Source: Termitomyces sp. T153 (lineage: Eukaryota; Basidiomycota; Agaricomycetes; Agaricales; Lyophyllaceae). Taken from it: a stretch of 64,000 bases of DNA. The translations under genes were made by a program, and so were the position numbers. The number at the start of each line of letters is the position of its first letter. Position 1 is the stretch's first letter. Below are positions 22,204 to 32,324 of this stretch, piece after piece. The notes below the pieces were generated by a model. That model searched no databases and was not told where the DNA came from. It saw only the letters and a program-made list of their open reading frames with translations. Where the stretch lies: positions 496,001 to 560,000 of the forward strand of contig JACKQL020000022.1 of the NCBI GenBank assembly GCA_018296165.2, in the 5' to 3' direction.

Positions 22204-22779
22204 CTGAGCCTTGTCCAGTTTCCTCTGAAGCCCATCCCTCTCCTCCCCGCATGTAGCCAACAACCTCTCCAACTCCTCCGCTTGACACCGCAGGAGAGCC
22301 TCGGCAATTGACCATGACTCTCCTGCAGACTGCTCAACCAAGGCCCCAGAAGTCAGAGAATACACAGTAGGACTGGGAGGGCCCGCCATCGCCAGCTTCC
22401 CCCATGCCTGCTTGCTAGGCCCCACCTCCAGCAAGGGGGACGCCCTCCATTTACCCTTGTCGTGTGTCGCAGGGGCCCCCTCCCTCTGCCCACCCTGCAG
22501 GGGCCCAATCTTCATTGGGGGCCACCCTGCGCCAACTCCCCCCTCCACCCTGGAACCCCTCCCTGAGACCCTACCCCTCCGACCCTCCTCCAACTGCACT
22601 GCAACCCACTCGCGGTCCCACCCCTGCTCTGCCACAATGCAAGTGGCACACCAATTCAGAGTGACAGAGCACTTCTTGTGCCACAAGCAACATGGGAGAC
22701 ACACTGACGTGTCTCGCCACACTCCTGGCATGGGCTCCTCAAACTCACACTGTTCACCCCGCTGGGTACAGGACACGCA

Positions 22780-22828
22780 CTAGAAATGTGGGTTAGCTCA
22801 ATAGGGAAGGAACATGCCAATGATGCAC
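22780..22828 (-). other. Intron of the gypsy-B antisense gene
   Basis: A 49-nt phase-0 intron runs GTGCAT to TTCTAG. Gypsy-C has a 46-nt intron at the same codon position (35400-35445, GTGAGT to TCCTAG), between an Ala-Leu ending exon and a Cys-starting exon. Conserved placement supports a real spliced gene. Confidence 0.7.
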
Positions 22829-23065
22829 CAGGGCCACCGCCTGACACCACTCCAATGTCGGGGGACCTCTTGCTTGCTCCATGGCCTCTGCAAAGTACTC
22901 TGGCGTCACATCTGCCTGCGTGACTCTCGACCCCATAGGAACGGGACAGACCACCCCAGGGACCATACCAGACCTGGAACAAGAAGTGAGGACCATTTCC
23001 CCTGCCGACTGCGCTGGAGCCTCCCCTGATATAGGCCCCAAGGGGCCCGCCACCACCGCCAACAA

Positions 23066-23440
23066 CTCTGACAGGACTTATTCAAGCACTCCAGTCACGA
23101 TGAGCAAGAGACGGTACTTACGACTGCAGTACATTGTTTGCACCCGCCTAAGGTCTCACCGACCCTCAGAGTCCTCCAAGGAAGAAGTCAAGGTATGTGC
23201 TGATGGGGAGGGGGACGCTGCTGGAGAATATGCAGAAGACAACATTGGAAAAGTTTGGGAACCCCAGAGTATGTCTGATCCTTTTCAATGACTAGGAAAG
23301 AACCCCCTGAGCAGTGGCCATGCTTCGACTTTGTTCCTCATGCCACTGCCACTACTGTGGTCTGATCAATATTGCTTGACTTTGATTCCCATGCCCCACC
23401 AATCCCTGAACTGTACCCCGCATCTCAAGGGTCTCAACGC
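23066..23440. other. 3' region of gypsy-B upstream of the polypurine tract
   Basis: On the minus strand this is the 5' part of the antisense gene. A GTAAGT donor and a TGTCAG acceptor suggest one more intron near 23132-23079 and further exons toward 23290. I could not fix a start codon. On the plus strand I see no frame that continues pol. Confidence 0.4.
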
Positions 23441-23454
23441 TGAAGGGGGAGTGA
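23441..23454 (+). other. gypsy-B polypurine tract
   Basis: TGAAGGGGGAGTGA directly abuts the 3' LTR. Gypsy-C has TGAAGGGGGGGTGA at the equivalent place. Polypurine tracts prime plus-strand DNA synthesis. Confidence 0.85.
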
Positions 23455-24402
23455 TGTCACAACCCAGTCCCTAGACCCCGACACCACCCCCAGCCCCCCC
23501 AATGCTCCGCCAAACTCCCCAACCCTTGCCCACCCTCCGCGCCCACTTCAGGCAACTCCAACACTTCCTCAGCAAACTCCAACGGCTCCTTGATCAACTC
23601 CGACGCCTTCTCCACAGCAGTTGATGCATCCCCTCAATTCCCCTGGACTCCCAAGGCCTTCCCTGACCCCAGAGCAATCCGCTTTCCAACTGATCCCATC
23701 AGAATGTCACTGCGGCCTGCTCCAAGATCACACCCAACAACTGTTGACTCTGCGCAGTTCCGTCAAGCCCGCTGCCATATCCTCTACCCTCCAGAGCCAC
23801 CCAGTAGTAGGTATATAAGTCGTAGAGGAACCCCTAGTACTTTAGTCTTGATATTGCATTCGCCAGTTTCCTATGTCTTGTCTTTTGTCTCATCCCTGTC
23901 TCTGTTTTTGGTTTCAAATCTATCTCTGTTCTCTGTCTCATCTCGCCTCATCTCCACCTTGTCTCGACTGTGTATAGTTCCTTTGTCTTCCTAAGTTCCC
24001 TTCATCTCCAACAACGGTATGAACTCCGTGCACATGCTACAACCCAAACATTCCTACGACAACCCCAGACCTCACTTCCACTCGGCCCAGGAACCCCTCA
24101 CGTCTTGGTGATCTCCCGTCAAACTCCAGCTCCGCCCCCATCAACCGTGAAGCCTCCACTTGCCCCGCATTCTATTTGTGCGCCCACAAACTTGCTCTGG
24201 CACCCATCCAGGTTCAATGACCAGTACACTTGGTCTTAGATGCCCCCAAACCACTCCGGACTTGCTCAGATCACCCCCTAGCTCCCCCTCACAAGTCCCT
24301 CCATGCCAATGCTGGACGCTTGGTTATAAGCACAGGACATTGCGTCCACCTAGTAAGGACTCGCCAGTGTAGCTGAGCCCCTGTCATCAGTGGAACCTGA
24401 CA
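23455..24402 (+). repeat. gypsy-B 3' LTR
   Basis: 948 bp, TGTCACAACC to CCTGACA. TATATAAG at 23812-23819 and AGTCTTGATATT at 23844-23855 keep the 32-nt offset. The right flank is the C-terminal part of orfX, whereas the left flank of the 5' LTR is gypsy-A. Confidence 0.93.
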
Positions 24403-25581
24403 CAGTGGAGTTGAGGATCCTGTTTCATCAGTGGTAATAGTGGCAGCTCACCATGAGCTGCAGTATGCTTCCAAAGATGTTCCTGGTTAGGATCCATGCC
24501 AATGAAATAATAGAGGCCCTTAGCCTCCAACAACTCTGGAAGTACACACTCTTCTTTGGGCTTGAACATAAGACAATAATAATTGTCCTCAGACATCTCC
24601 CTCCACTATCCCATTTGGGAATAGTAGGTAGTGTTTCATATTGCTCCAGGTGCTCTATGTGCTCACAGTCAACTGATCTAAAGATATCCAGCAACATAGT
24701 TGGCTGGTGAAACTGTTGCTCCAGATAGATTACACACCATAGGTGTACACATGATCCACCCAGTCTATTGGGATATGGTTATGTAACAAGATGCACAGTG
24801 CATCCTCATTAGAAAAGTTATGTGCCTGGTCATCAGGCACATGAACTTGGTGAATATCAATGTAAGCCCCATGTTGGGCCACCATAGATTGACTAGGGAA
24901 GGCAGCATTGTACACCACCACAGCCTCTCAATACATACCAGGTTGCACCATCACAAGCACCAGTCTCCTAACCACAGTAGTTTTTGCTGCACTGTTTGCA
25001 CACACTGCTTGGCATTATGCAAAAGCAAACAGAGTTTGCCAATGCATTCAGAATGCATAATCAAAGGCAATACTCTGCCAAGTATTTTCCAACCCAGGAT
25101 GGCCAAATATAAGCATGTATTGTGCAAGCTGTTCCAGGTCAAATGGCTTCAATAGGTCAGGCATGCACATCATATGCAGCACAGTTGACCCATCTTTCTT
25201 GACCTGCATAAACCACAATGGGATGCACTGGGGTTCTACCAGCTCCAGGTCCTCCACACTATGGGTGGGATTTCTAAGCTCCTGGTATCTCCAATTGGCC
25301 AGCACTATCTGCATGGTCTAATTATGCAGCAACACATCAAGCTGTTGTGCAAACACTTGCAGTGCAGTTATCATCATATATGCAATTATGCAGCTGCAAT
25401 GAGAAACATGCTCATTAGCATAGTATTTATAGAGCCATTCCAGCTCATACAGGGTGCATGGTAGTCTGTGCAATGCAAACTTATAAACTATAGTAGCAGG
25501 CACTTTTGCCCACTGGCATGAATCTATAATATATGGGACGACTCCTGGGAAAGTGGCTGTGCACCCATTATATGCTATGAC
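24403..25581 (-). pseudogene. orfX, C-terminal piece (unknown protein)
   Basis: A minus-strand frame starts at the Helitron junction with VIAYNGCTATFPGVVPYIID. It continues through KFALHRLPCTLYELEWLYKYY, MLIFGHPGLENTWQSIAFDYAF and DDQAHNFSNEDALCILLHNH to a tail near 24597-24403 (KPKEECVLPELLEAKGLYYF), where the gypsy-B LTR cuts it. There are several stops and at least one frameshift. I do not recognise a named domain. The text resembles uncharacterised, repetitive agaricomycete proteins often found among transposons. The joined frame across the Helitron shows this is the same gene as 32325-33540. Confidence 0.6.
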
Positions 25582-25599
25582 TTTAGACTGTGCTGACTA

Positions 25600-25633
25600 A
25601 AATTTGTCAGCGCTGACAAATGCTGACAAATTT
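25600..25633. repeat. Subterminal palindrome at Helitron 5' end
   Basis: ATTTGTCAGCGCTGACAAAT (25602-25621) is a perfect 20-bp palindrome. It lies inside a wider inverted pair AAATTTGTCAGC (25600-25611) and GCTGACAAATTT (25622-25633), about 20 bp from the element end. It could be a Rep recognition structure. Confidence 0.85.
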
Positions 25634-28600
25634 CAACCCTTTTATGGTAATAGAATCAGACTTGGCTGTTTTGCCGCTCTTCAGATACATTTTTTACAAA
25701 AAAAAATACAGTAGACAACTTTAATGAATAAATACTATCTTTTGACTATGTGTAAAAGGTGCCAATTAGTCTGCAGGGATGAAAAAGGCCAAACGCGATT
25801 TAGTGGACACTGTTTTTCACGCCTCGCGCATTTTTTGACACAACATGACCAAATAATGGGCATTTCTGAAGTTGTGGAAAGGAGGCCACACGACAAAGTA
25901 TGTTTCGTCACATCTATTGATTGATTGATGTTGACTAACAAGCTTATTAGTAATTCCTTAACCACATTGAGCTATTGATACATCAAATATCTCATCATGC
26001 AAGTCAATTTTAATGGTTTTTGACTGTTAAATTGCTTAACAATGGATATTTCAGGCAACCACCTACTACTCCTGAAAGCCAAAGGCAACAAGCTAGGAAT
26101 CAAAGGAGACTTGAACAGTTACAAATGACAGATCCTGACAATTGTTGAGCAAATAGAAACAATAGATCTTTGGAACAGATCAATACTGTGGTTGTCCCAC
26201 CACTTCAATTGGGGCCTGGGGATATCAATCAATCTATGGGAACTGGGGGTTTGAGACCTATAGCCACTGCTTCTGGCTCTTTGGGAAGACCTATTAGGCA
26301 GGCAGCTGCTGCTGCTGATCCATTTTTTATGGACATTCCAGAAACTGTTTTGCCTGAAGGGTGGGATGCTCCTTTGCAGAATCCCATACCTAGAGTGGTG
26401 CCACCTCTACCTCCTCCTGTACAGAGAAGAGGCAATAGACTCAATCAGTCTGCTGTTGCTCAAGCTGCTATGGTCATTCCAGAAACAGTTTTACCAGAAG
26501 GTTGGGATGCTCCTTTACAGAATCCCTTACCTAGAATGGTGCCACTGTTGCCTGCTCCTGTACATAGAAGGGTCAGAAATCCTCTTTTACCAGAGCTTAT
26601 AATGGTACCAGCTCCACTTGCTCCCCAAGCACTGTTGGAAGAGCAACAAAGGCTGAGACAGAGGCAACAAGAGCAGGCACTGGCAATCTTGCAAGAGCAA
26701 CAGAGGCTAAGGCATATTGTTATGGGTACAGAGCAGGAGAGGCAACAACAAGGGGCACTAGCAGTGTTGCAAGAGCAACAAAGACTGAGACAAGATCAGG
26801 AAAGGCAACGAGCATTGGTTATTTTGAGCCAGGAAAGACAGGAGAGAGCAAGACAGGAAGAAGAGCTATTCAGAGCAGAGGTCAGTTCAAGACTACTTCA
26901 AAATGCTACTTTAATTAACAAAGTTCAATAGCATATTGATCTGAATCCTGAACATAGGCCTTTGAATGCAGCTATGGCTCAAAGAATCTTTCAAGGCTGG
27001 GAACAGCAACATGAAGCTGATCTGGAAGAGGATTTCAATGATTTAGGTCCTCAGAATGATATACCTTCTGAGGATGACTTGGAATATGTTGATCCTGCTC
27101 AACATCAACTAGCAGAGCAATTGGATCCTCCCTTGATGATCCATTGGGTCCTCAGGATGACATGTCTTCTGATGATGGCTTGGAATATGTTGATCCTGCT
27201 CAACAGAGACCTGCAGAAGACTTGGACCCTGCCCTACCCAACCATCCAGCAGGACTACAGAATCCTGCTGAACAGCCTCCCCTTGAGCTTCATATTCCAC
27301 CACAGCTTGGTCCTATTCAGCCTGTTCCAAGAGGAAGGCAACTTTACTTGATTGAATACCCTCCACACTATCTTGGTCCTATGACTGTCATATGTTCACA
27401 CTGCCAAGCTTTACATTTTGATGCTGAAAAGCTCACCAAGTCTACTAGAAACAGCCCAAAGTTTGGCATGTGCTGCTTACAAGGCCAAGTAAATTTGCCC
27501 AGGCTTTGAGATGCTCCAGCAGATTTACTGAACCTGCTCCATGGGCATCATCCTCTCTCTAACACCTTTAGAACATCTATCCGTCAATACAATGCAGCCT
27601 TTGCATTCACATCTTTGGGAGTCAAAATTGACCATGCCATTACCAATGCACCTGGACCATACAGCTTTAGGATCAATGGAGAACTACATCATTTGACAGG
27701 TGCCTTGCTTCCTATTGAAGGCAATCTGCCTGTATATGCACAGCTCTTACTTTATGATCACAATCAGCAATTGGCTTTTCGTCAACAGAACAATCCCAGG
27801 CTTGATCCTCAGATAATGGCCTCTTTGCAGGATATGCTTGCTAGAGTCAATCCCTTCATTGGCTTATACAAGCAGGCCAGGCAGATCATGGGAGAAGTTC
27901 CAGAAGGCCAACCACAAAGGCTTTCTGTCAAGCTTACAGCTGATTTTGGAGATCCTCAACGCTATAATGACCCTAATGAACAGGAGGGAGTTGCAGCTAT
28001 AATTCCAGGAGATGGCTCAGAAGAGCGATCAAATGATCGTGATATAGTCTTGCACTTGCATGGAGGTCAATTGAAGCAGATCAGTCACTTGCACCCATAT
28101 TACACTCCATTGCATTATACCATCATCTTTCCCACTGGACAGCCTGGATTTCACACCAACATTCGCTCTCATTTTGGACCACAGAATCAACAAAGATCAG
28201 CAAAGGTCACCCAAACAGCATATTATGCATACAGGCTGCAGCAAAGGACTTTGGAATTCAATGCACCATTACTCTGGAGTGGGAGGCTATTTCAACAATA
28301 TGTTGTAGATGCATGGGCTTCCACTGAACAAAACAAGTTGAATTGGATTCGACACAATCAGAAGAAGATCAGAGCTGAAGTTTATCAGGGAGTAGTGGAT
28401 GCTGCTGCTGGAGATGAACAAGTCACCCCACAAAGCCGACGTGTTATCCTCCCATCCTCCCATACTGGAAGTGATCGACAGATGCAGCAATTATTCCAGG
28501 ACTCTATGGCTATCTGCAGAAATTTTGGAAAACCTGACCTCTTCTTGACTATGACTGCCAATCCAAAGTGGTCAGAAATTGAAGAAGCTCTCTTGAAGGA

Positions 28601-28883
28601 ACCTGCAGTCAATGGGAAGAAGCAAACAGCTGCTGATCGACCTGATATTGTTGCCAGAGTTTTTGAACTCAAGAAAAATGCTGTGGTAAAGGAGATCAAG
28701 GAAGGTCTCTTTGGCAGCTGTGTGGCTTATGTTCATACCATTGAATTCCAAAAGAGAGGACTTCCACATATGCACATCTTGATCTTTTTCCATCGCCATC
28801 ACAGGATCAAGGATGCACCTGATGTGGATTCCATTGTCTCTGCCCAAATTCCAGATCCAGTCACTCAGCCTCAATTGTATCAG

Positions 28884-28933
28884 GTATTGGCTTTGTTTAA
28901 ATTCTGGATTCAGTAACTTATCTTTGTTGTCAG
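28884..28933 (+). other. Helitron Rep intron 1 (50 nt, GT-AG)
   Basis: GTATTG to TTGTCAG, phase 0. Splicing joins QPQLYQ to IVTTNMVHGPCG, restoring the conserved block before the tyrosine domain. The unspliced frame hits a stop at 28914-28916. Confidence 0.85.
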
Positions 28934-30113
28934 ATTGTTACTACCAACATGGTCCATGGTCCATGTGGAGCTGCCAAACCTAATGCTAAGTGCATGGTAG
29001 ATGGCAAATGTTCCAAGAAATACCCAAAGGAATTCCAAGAGGCTACTCAGTATGGAGATAATGGCTATCCTCAATATGCCAGGCCTGACAATGGGCGCTT
29101 CTTTGAAAAGAATGGTCATCATTATGACAATCGTAATGTTGTGCCATATAATCCTTATCTCTCAGCCAAGTACAAATGTCACATCAATGTGGAGGTCTGT
29201 GCTTCAGTAGAAGCCATCAAGTACATTCACAAGTACATCTACAAAGGCCATGATAGGACAACTTTGGAGATTGCTGGAGAGCAGATGGACCAGAGGGATG
29301 AAATCAAGGAACACTTGGATGCCAGATACATCTCTGCACCTGAGGCTTGCTGGCACATCTTTGAATTCAACATGCATGGAGAACATCCCCCTGTATATCG
29401 ATTACCTGTGCATTTGGAGGGCCAACATGAAGTCTACTTTCAAGATAATGAGCCTTTGGAGATGGTAGCTGCCAGGCCTAATGCAAACAAGACTGCACTC
29501 ACTGCTTGGTTTGAAGCCAATGCCAGATTCCCTAATAACAACACCACTTATCAGAGCTTTCCAACCAAGTTTGTCTATGAAGCTTCCAAAAGGACCTGGA
29601 AGGAGAGGCAGAGAGGAACAGCTATTGGGAGGATGTACTTTGCTTCACCTCAACAGGGAGAAAGGTTCTACCTTAGGATGCTCCTGACAGTTGTGACCAA
29701 TGCAACATCATGGGCTGATCTCAGGACAGTCAATGGCCACACTTATCCTACTTACAAGGAGGCATGCAAGGCCCTTGGTCTTCTAGAAGATGATGCAGAA
29801 TGGAGGCAGTGTCTTGCTGAAGCTGCTCCAATCCAATCAGGATCAGCTCTCAGACAGCTCTTTTGCACTATCCTATTCCACTGTGCTCCTACCACTCCAG
29901 AGGCTCTATGGGACAAATTCAAGCACTCCATTTGTGATGATCTTCAACACAGATTGGAGAATATCAGGCAGTACAGGGACAGAGTCTTTACTGATGAAGA
30001 TGTCTATGACTATGGCCTTTATCTAATCAATGACAATCTGAAGAATTTTGGCAAGACTCTTCAAGACTTTCCAAACATGCCAGAACCCCAACAAGTTTGG
30101 AATGTGATTCCAG

Positions 30114-30167
30114 GCAAGTTGGACATTGTATAAAGAGTTGACATTGATACTGATTAAATGATTTCAG
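30114..30167 (+). other. Helitron Rep intron 2 (54 nt, GC-AG)
   Basis: The donor reads CCAG|GCAAGT, the optimal non-canonical GC donor, and the acceptor is TTTCAG. Splicing in phase 1 gives NVIP-G-NRLLQEE. The only nearby GT donor (30128) leaves the helicase out of frame. The second Helitron copy has the same 54-nt GC-AG intron (50250-50303). Confidence 0.75.
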
Positions 30168-31941
30168 GAAATAGGCTTTTGCAAGAAGAAACAGATTATA
30201 ATGTTGAAGAGTTGAAGAGAAGGGTGGATGAAAACAAGGCCAGGTTTAATGGTGAACAACTGGGGGCCTTCAATGAAGTTATGGACTCTGTGGACAACAA
30301 CTTGGGCAAGATGATATTCATTCACAGTGCAGGTGGATGTGGCAAAACATTTGTGTGCAACACTTTGGCTTCTGCTGTTTGGTCCAATGGAGATGTGGCA
30401 TTATGTGTAGCATCATCTGGAATTGCTGCCTTATTGCTGGAGGGTGGTAGAACTGCACATTCAAGGTTCAAAATCCCCATTCCTGCTTTGGATACATCCA
30501 TTGCCAATATCAAAAGAGGAACTCAGTTGTCTCAACTCTTACTCCAGACCAAAGTTGTCATCTGGGATGAAGTCCCAATGCAACACAAAAATGCCATTGA
30601 CTCTGTGGATCGAGGGTTCAGAGACATCCTGGAGAAGGATGTTCCTTTTGGTGGAGTGACTGTGGTGTTTGGAGGAGATTTTAGGTAAACTCTCCCAGTT
30701 ATCCAACGAGGACTCAGGTAGCAGATGATTGCTGCTTCACTCAAAAGAGGAAGACTTTGGGATCAGATTCAAGTCCACTACTTGGTTCAAAACATGAGAT
30801 TGGATCAGACTCCTGACAATATTGCTCATGCAGCTTGGTTATTGGATGTTGGTGCTGGAAAAAATCTTGGGCCTGGAGAAACAGTACAACTTCCAGAAAC
30901 CATGATCTGTGATGACAATTCTGTCACTGGATTGATCTCTTCCACTTATCCTCATATTGATCACCATCAAGATGATCAGTATTATCTGGACCGTACCATC
31001 CTTTCTGGAAAGAACTCTGATGTAGAAGATATCAACTCTGAAGTTCTGCAGAGATGTCCAGGAGAAGAGAAAATCTTGCAGAGTGCAGACTCTGTCATAT
31101 CTGATGATGGGAATCCTAATGGCCTTGGATTGTATCCAATGGAATACCTCAACTCTCTCAGAGCCAGCAGTTTGCCTTTGGCTAAATTGGCTTTGAAGAT
31201 TGGTGTTCCTGTCATGCTGCTCAGGAATCTGGATACAACCAAAGGACTTTGCAATGGGACAAGAATGATTGTCACTCACATCAGCACCAGAGTTCTCAGA
31301 TGTAGGATCATCAGTGGAGATGCCAAGTTTGCAGGATCAATTGTTTTGATTCCAAGAATCAACATGGATGTGTCTGAAGAAGATTTGCCAATTCCATTGC
31401 GCAGGAGACAATTCCCAGTTCGATTGGCCTTTGCCATGACTATCAACAAGTCTCAGGGTCAATCAGTCAAGCATGTTGGATTGGACCTTCGATCAGGAGT
31501 TTTTTTGCATGGCCAACTTTATGTTGCACTCTCTCAGTGCACATCAGGAGATCATATCAAAGTCATCTTGGACCCAGAAAACACATCAAGAAAGACTGCA
31601 AATATTGTCTATCAGGAAATCTTGAATGGTTTACAAATGTAAGTGTGAGTTTTGTTGGATTCAAGCAAAAAATTGCTAACTTCTATGAACTTCAGCACCT
31701 AATGTCTATAGCTGGACCATGTAGTATAGATATTCTTAATGGTTTACAAATGTAAGTGTGACAGTTTAAATAATTGGTTGGTTAGTACTAACTTTTATAA
31801 TTTTCAGCATCTCTAATATATACCAGTGGACATTGTAGTATTTTGTTAATAATGTAATATAGATACATGATTGGTTTATAGATGAAATCTCAGTGTATTG
31901 AATGGTAAGAGAAAAGCAACACTTGGTCAACAAAATACAAA

Positions 31942-32270
31942 GACCTAACCGAACGAAGTGAGGTTGGGTCTGGGATGAAGCATTAAGTTTGAAATACAAG
32001 GACCTAACCGAACGAAGTGAGGTTGGGTCTGGGAATTAGCATTAAGTTTGAAATACAAGGACCTAACCGAATGAAGTGAGGTTGGGTCTGGGAATTAGCA
32101 TTAAGTTTGAAATACAAGGACCTAACCAAACGAAGTGAGGTTGGGTCTGGGAATTAGCATTAAGTTTGAAATACAAGGACCTAACCGAACAAAGTGAGGT
32201 TGGGTCTGGGATGAAGCATTGAGTAGAATATTGAGGACCTAACCAAACAAAGTGAGGTTGGGTCTGGGAT
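31942..32270 (+). repeat. Six tandem 59-bp hairpin repeats at Helitron 3' end
   Basis: Units start at 31942, 32001, 32060, 32119, 32178 and 32236. Each contains GACCTAACC, a short loop and GGTTGGGTC, which form an RNA or single-strand hairpin with one G-T pair. In the loop the units read CGAACG, CGAACG, CGAATG, CAAACG, CGAACA and CAAACA: variation there falls only on the two CpG sites. Confidence 0.92.
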
Positions 32271-32277
32271 GAAGCAA

Positions 32278-32315
32278 GAGCTACAGGCCCGTGCCAAAGG
32301 CACGGGGCGTAGCTC
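32278..32315 (+). other. Helitron 3'-terminal hairpin
   Basis: GAGCTAC pairs with GTAGCTC, and CCCGTGCC pairs with GGCACGGG, around an AAA loop. The hairpin ends about 9 nt before the element end, the usual place for the Helitron termination signal. Confidence 0.85.
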
Positions 32316-32324
32316 GTTATACTC

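Larger units (their letters stand above)
20382..23065 (-). pseudogene. Antisense spliced gene of gypsy-B: double C-x2-C-x6-C (zinc-cluster-like) and coiled coil
   Basis: An exon at 23065-22829 ends GPPTLEWCQAVAL. A 49-nt GT-AG intron follows (22828-22780). The next exon starts with Cys and encodes C-x2-C-x6-C, 15 residues, then CLPC-x6-C, and a further WCATC. This resembles a fungal Zn2Cys6 binuclear cluster with a long linker. A KGKWRASPL..EVGPSK block and a coiled coil (EALLRCQAEELERLL..) follow. Solo LTR-A2 interrupts the coiled coil, and the frame resumes exactly after one copy of its CTGAG duplication. After a frame change near 20760 a conserved C-terminal segment reaches 20382. Gypsy-C carries the homologue in the same place and sense. 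An additional 5' intron beginning GTAAGT near 23132 is likely. The function is unknown; DNA binding is an inference from the cysteine pattern. Confidence 0.7.
12688..24402 (+). mobile_element. Ty3/gypsy chromovirus gypsy-B with flanking LTRs
   Basis: Two 948-bp LTRs (12688-13635, 23455-24402) bracket gag, protease, RT, RNase H, integrase and chromodomain in Ty3 order, plus an antisense spliced gene near the 3' end. A primer-binding site follows the 5' LTR and a polypurine tract precedes the 3' LTR. There is no 5-bp duplication (flanks CTAGC and CAGTG), and the two flanks belong to different sequences. Solo LTR-A2 is nested inside. At least six pol stops make it dead. Confidence 0.92.
26055..31642 (+). 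pseudogene. Helitron Rep/helicase (HUH Y2 nuclease and Pif1-like helicase)
   Basis: An N-terminal Gln/Pro-rich region has two duplicated blocks (IPETVLPEGWDAPLQNP at about 26336 and 26476) and a Gln/Arg/Glu coiled coil (26630-26880). A zinc-like region CSHCQALHFDAEKL...FGMCC (27394-27476) and the Helitron_like_N domain follow. The HUH motif is HMH (28767-28775). After a 50-nt intron, the catalytic tyrosines lie in KYIHKYIYKGHD (Tyr 29222 and 29234). After a 54-nt GC-AG intron comes a Pif1-type helicase: Walker A GGCGKT near 30335, VVIWDE near 30555, GGDFR near 30670, and a C-terminal INKSQGQ block ending at TAA 31642. In-frame stops at 26046+100 (TGA 26146), 26929, 27507, 30686 and 30719, plus a frameshift near 27130, disable it. 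Confidence 0.88.
25582..32324 (+). mobile_element. Autonomous-type Helitron (rolling-circle transposon)
   Basis: The element encodes a Rep/helicase polyprotein and ends in a 38-nt hairpin (32278-32315) followed by GTTATACTC. At the other end it begins near CTTTAGACTG with a palindrome at 25600-25633. Removing 25582-32324 (or 25581-32323) rejoins orfX codons GAT TAT and GTC ATA in frame with no target duplication, as expected for Helitrons. The textbook 5' TC and 3' CTRR are not clean here. Stops in the reading frame make this copy inactive. Confidence 0.85.

Noticed and set aside
12688..24402. Treating gypsy-B as a simple insertion with a target duplication
   Set aside because: The five bases on each side do not match at the LTR edges and the two flanks are parts of different sequences.
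25724..25924. Possible first exon of the Helitron gene (Cys-containing frame with a strong GTATGT donor at 25898)
   Set aside because: Joining it to the acceptor at 26054 gives the wrong phase and a stop, and the frame lacks a recognisable Helitron N-terminus, so it was not called.
31942..32270. Regular 59-bp repeats that could suggest a CRISPR-like array
   Set aside because: There are no unique spacers: the whole unit repeats, in a eukaryotic Helitron 3' end, and variation in the hairpin loop is confined to CpG sites.
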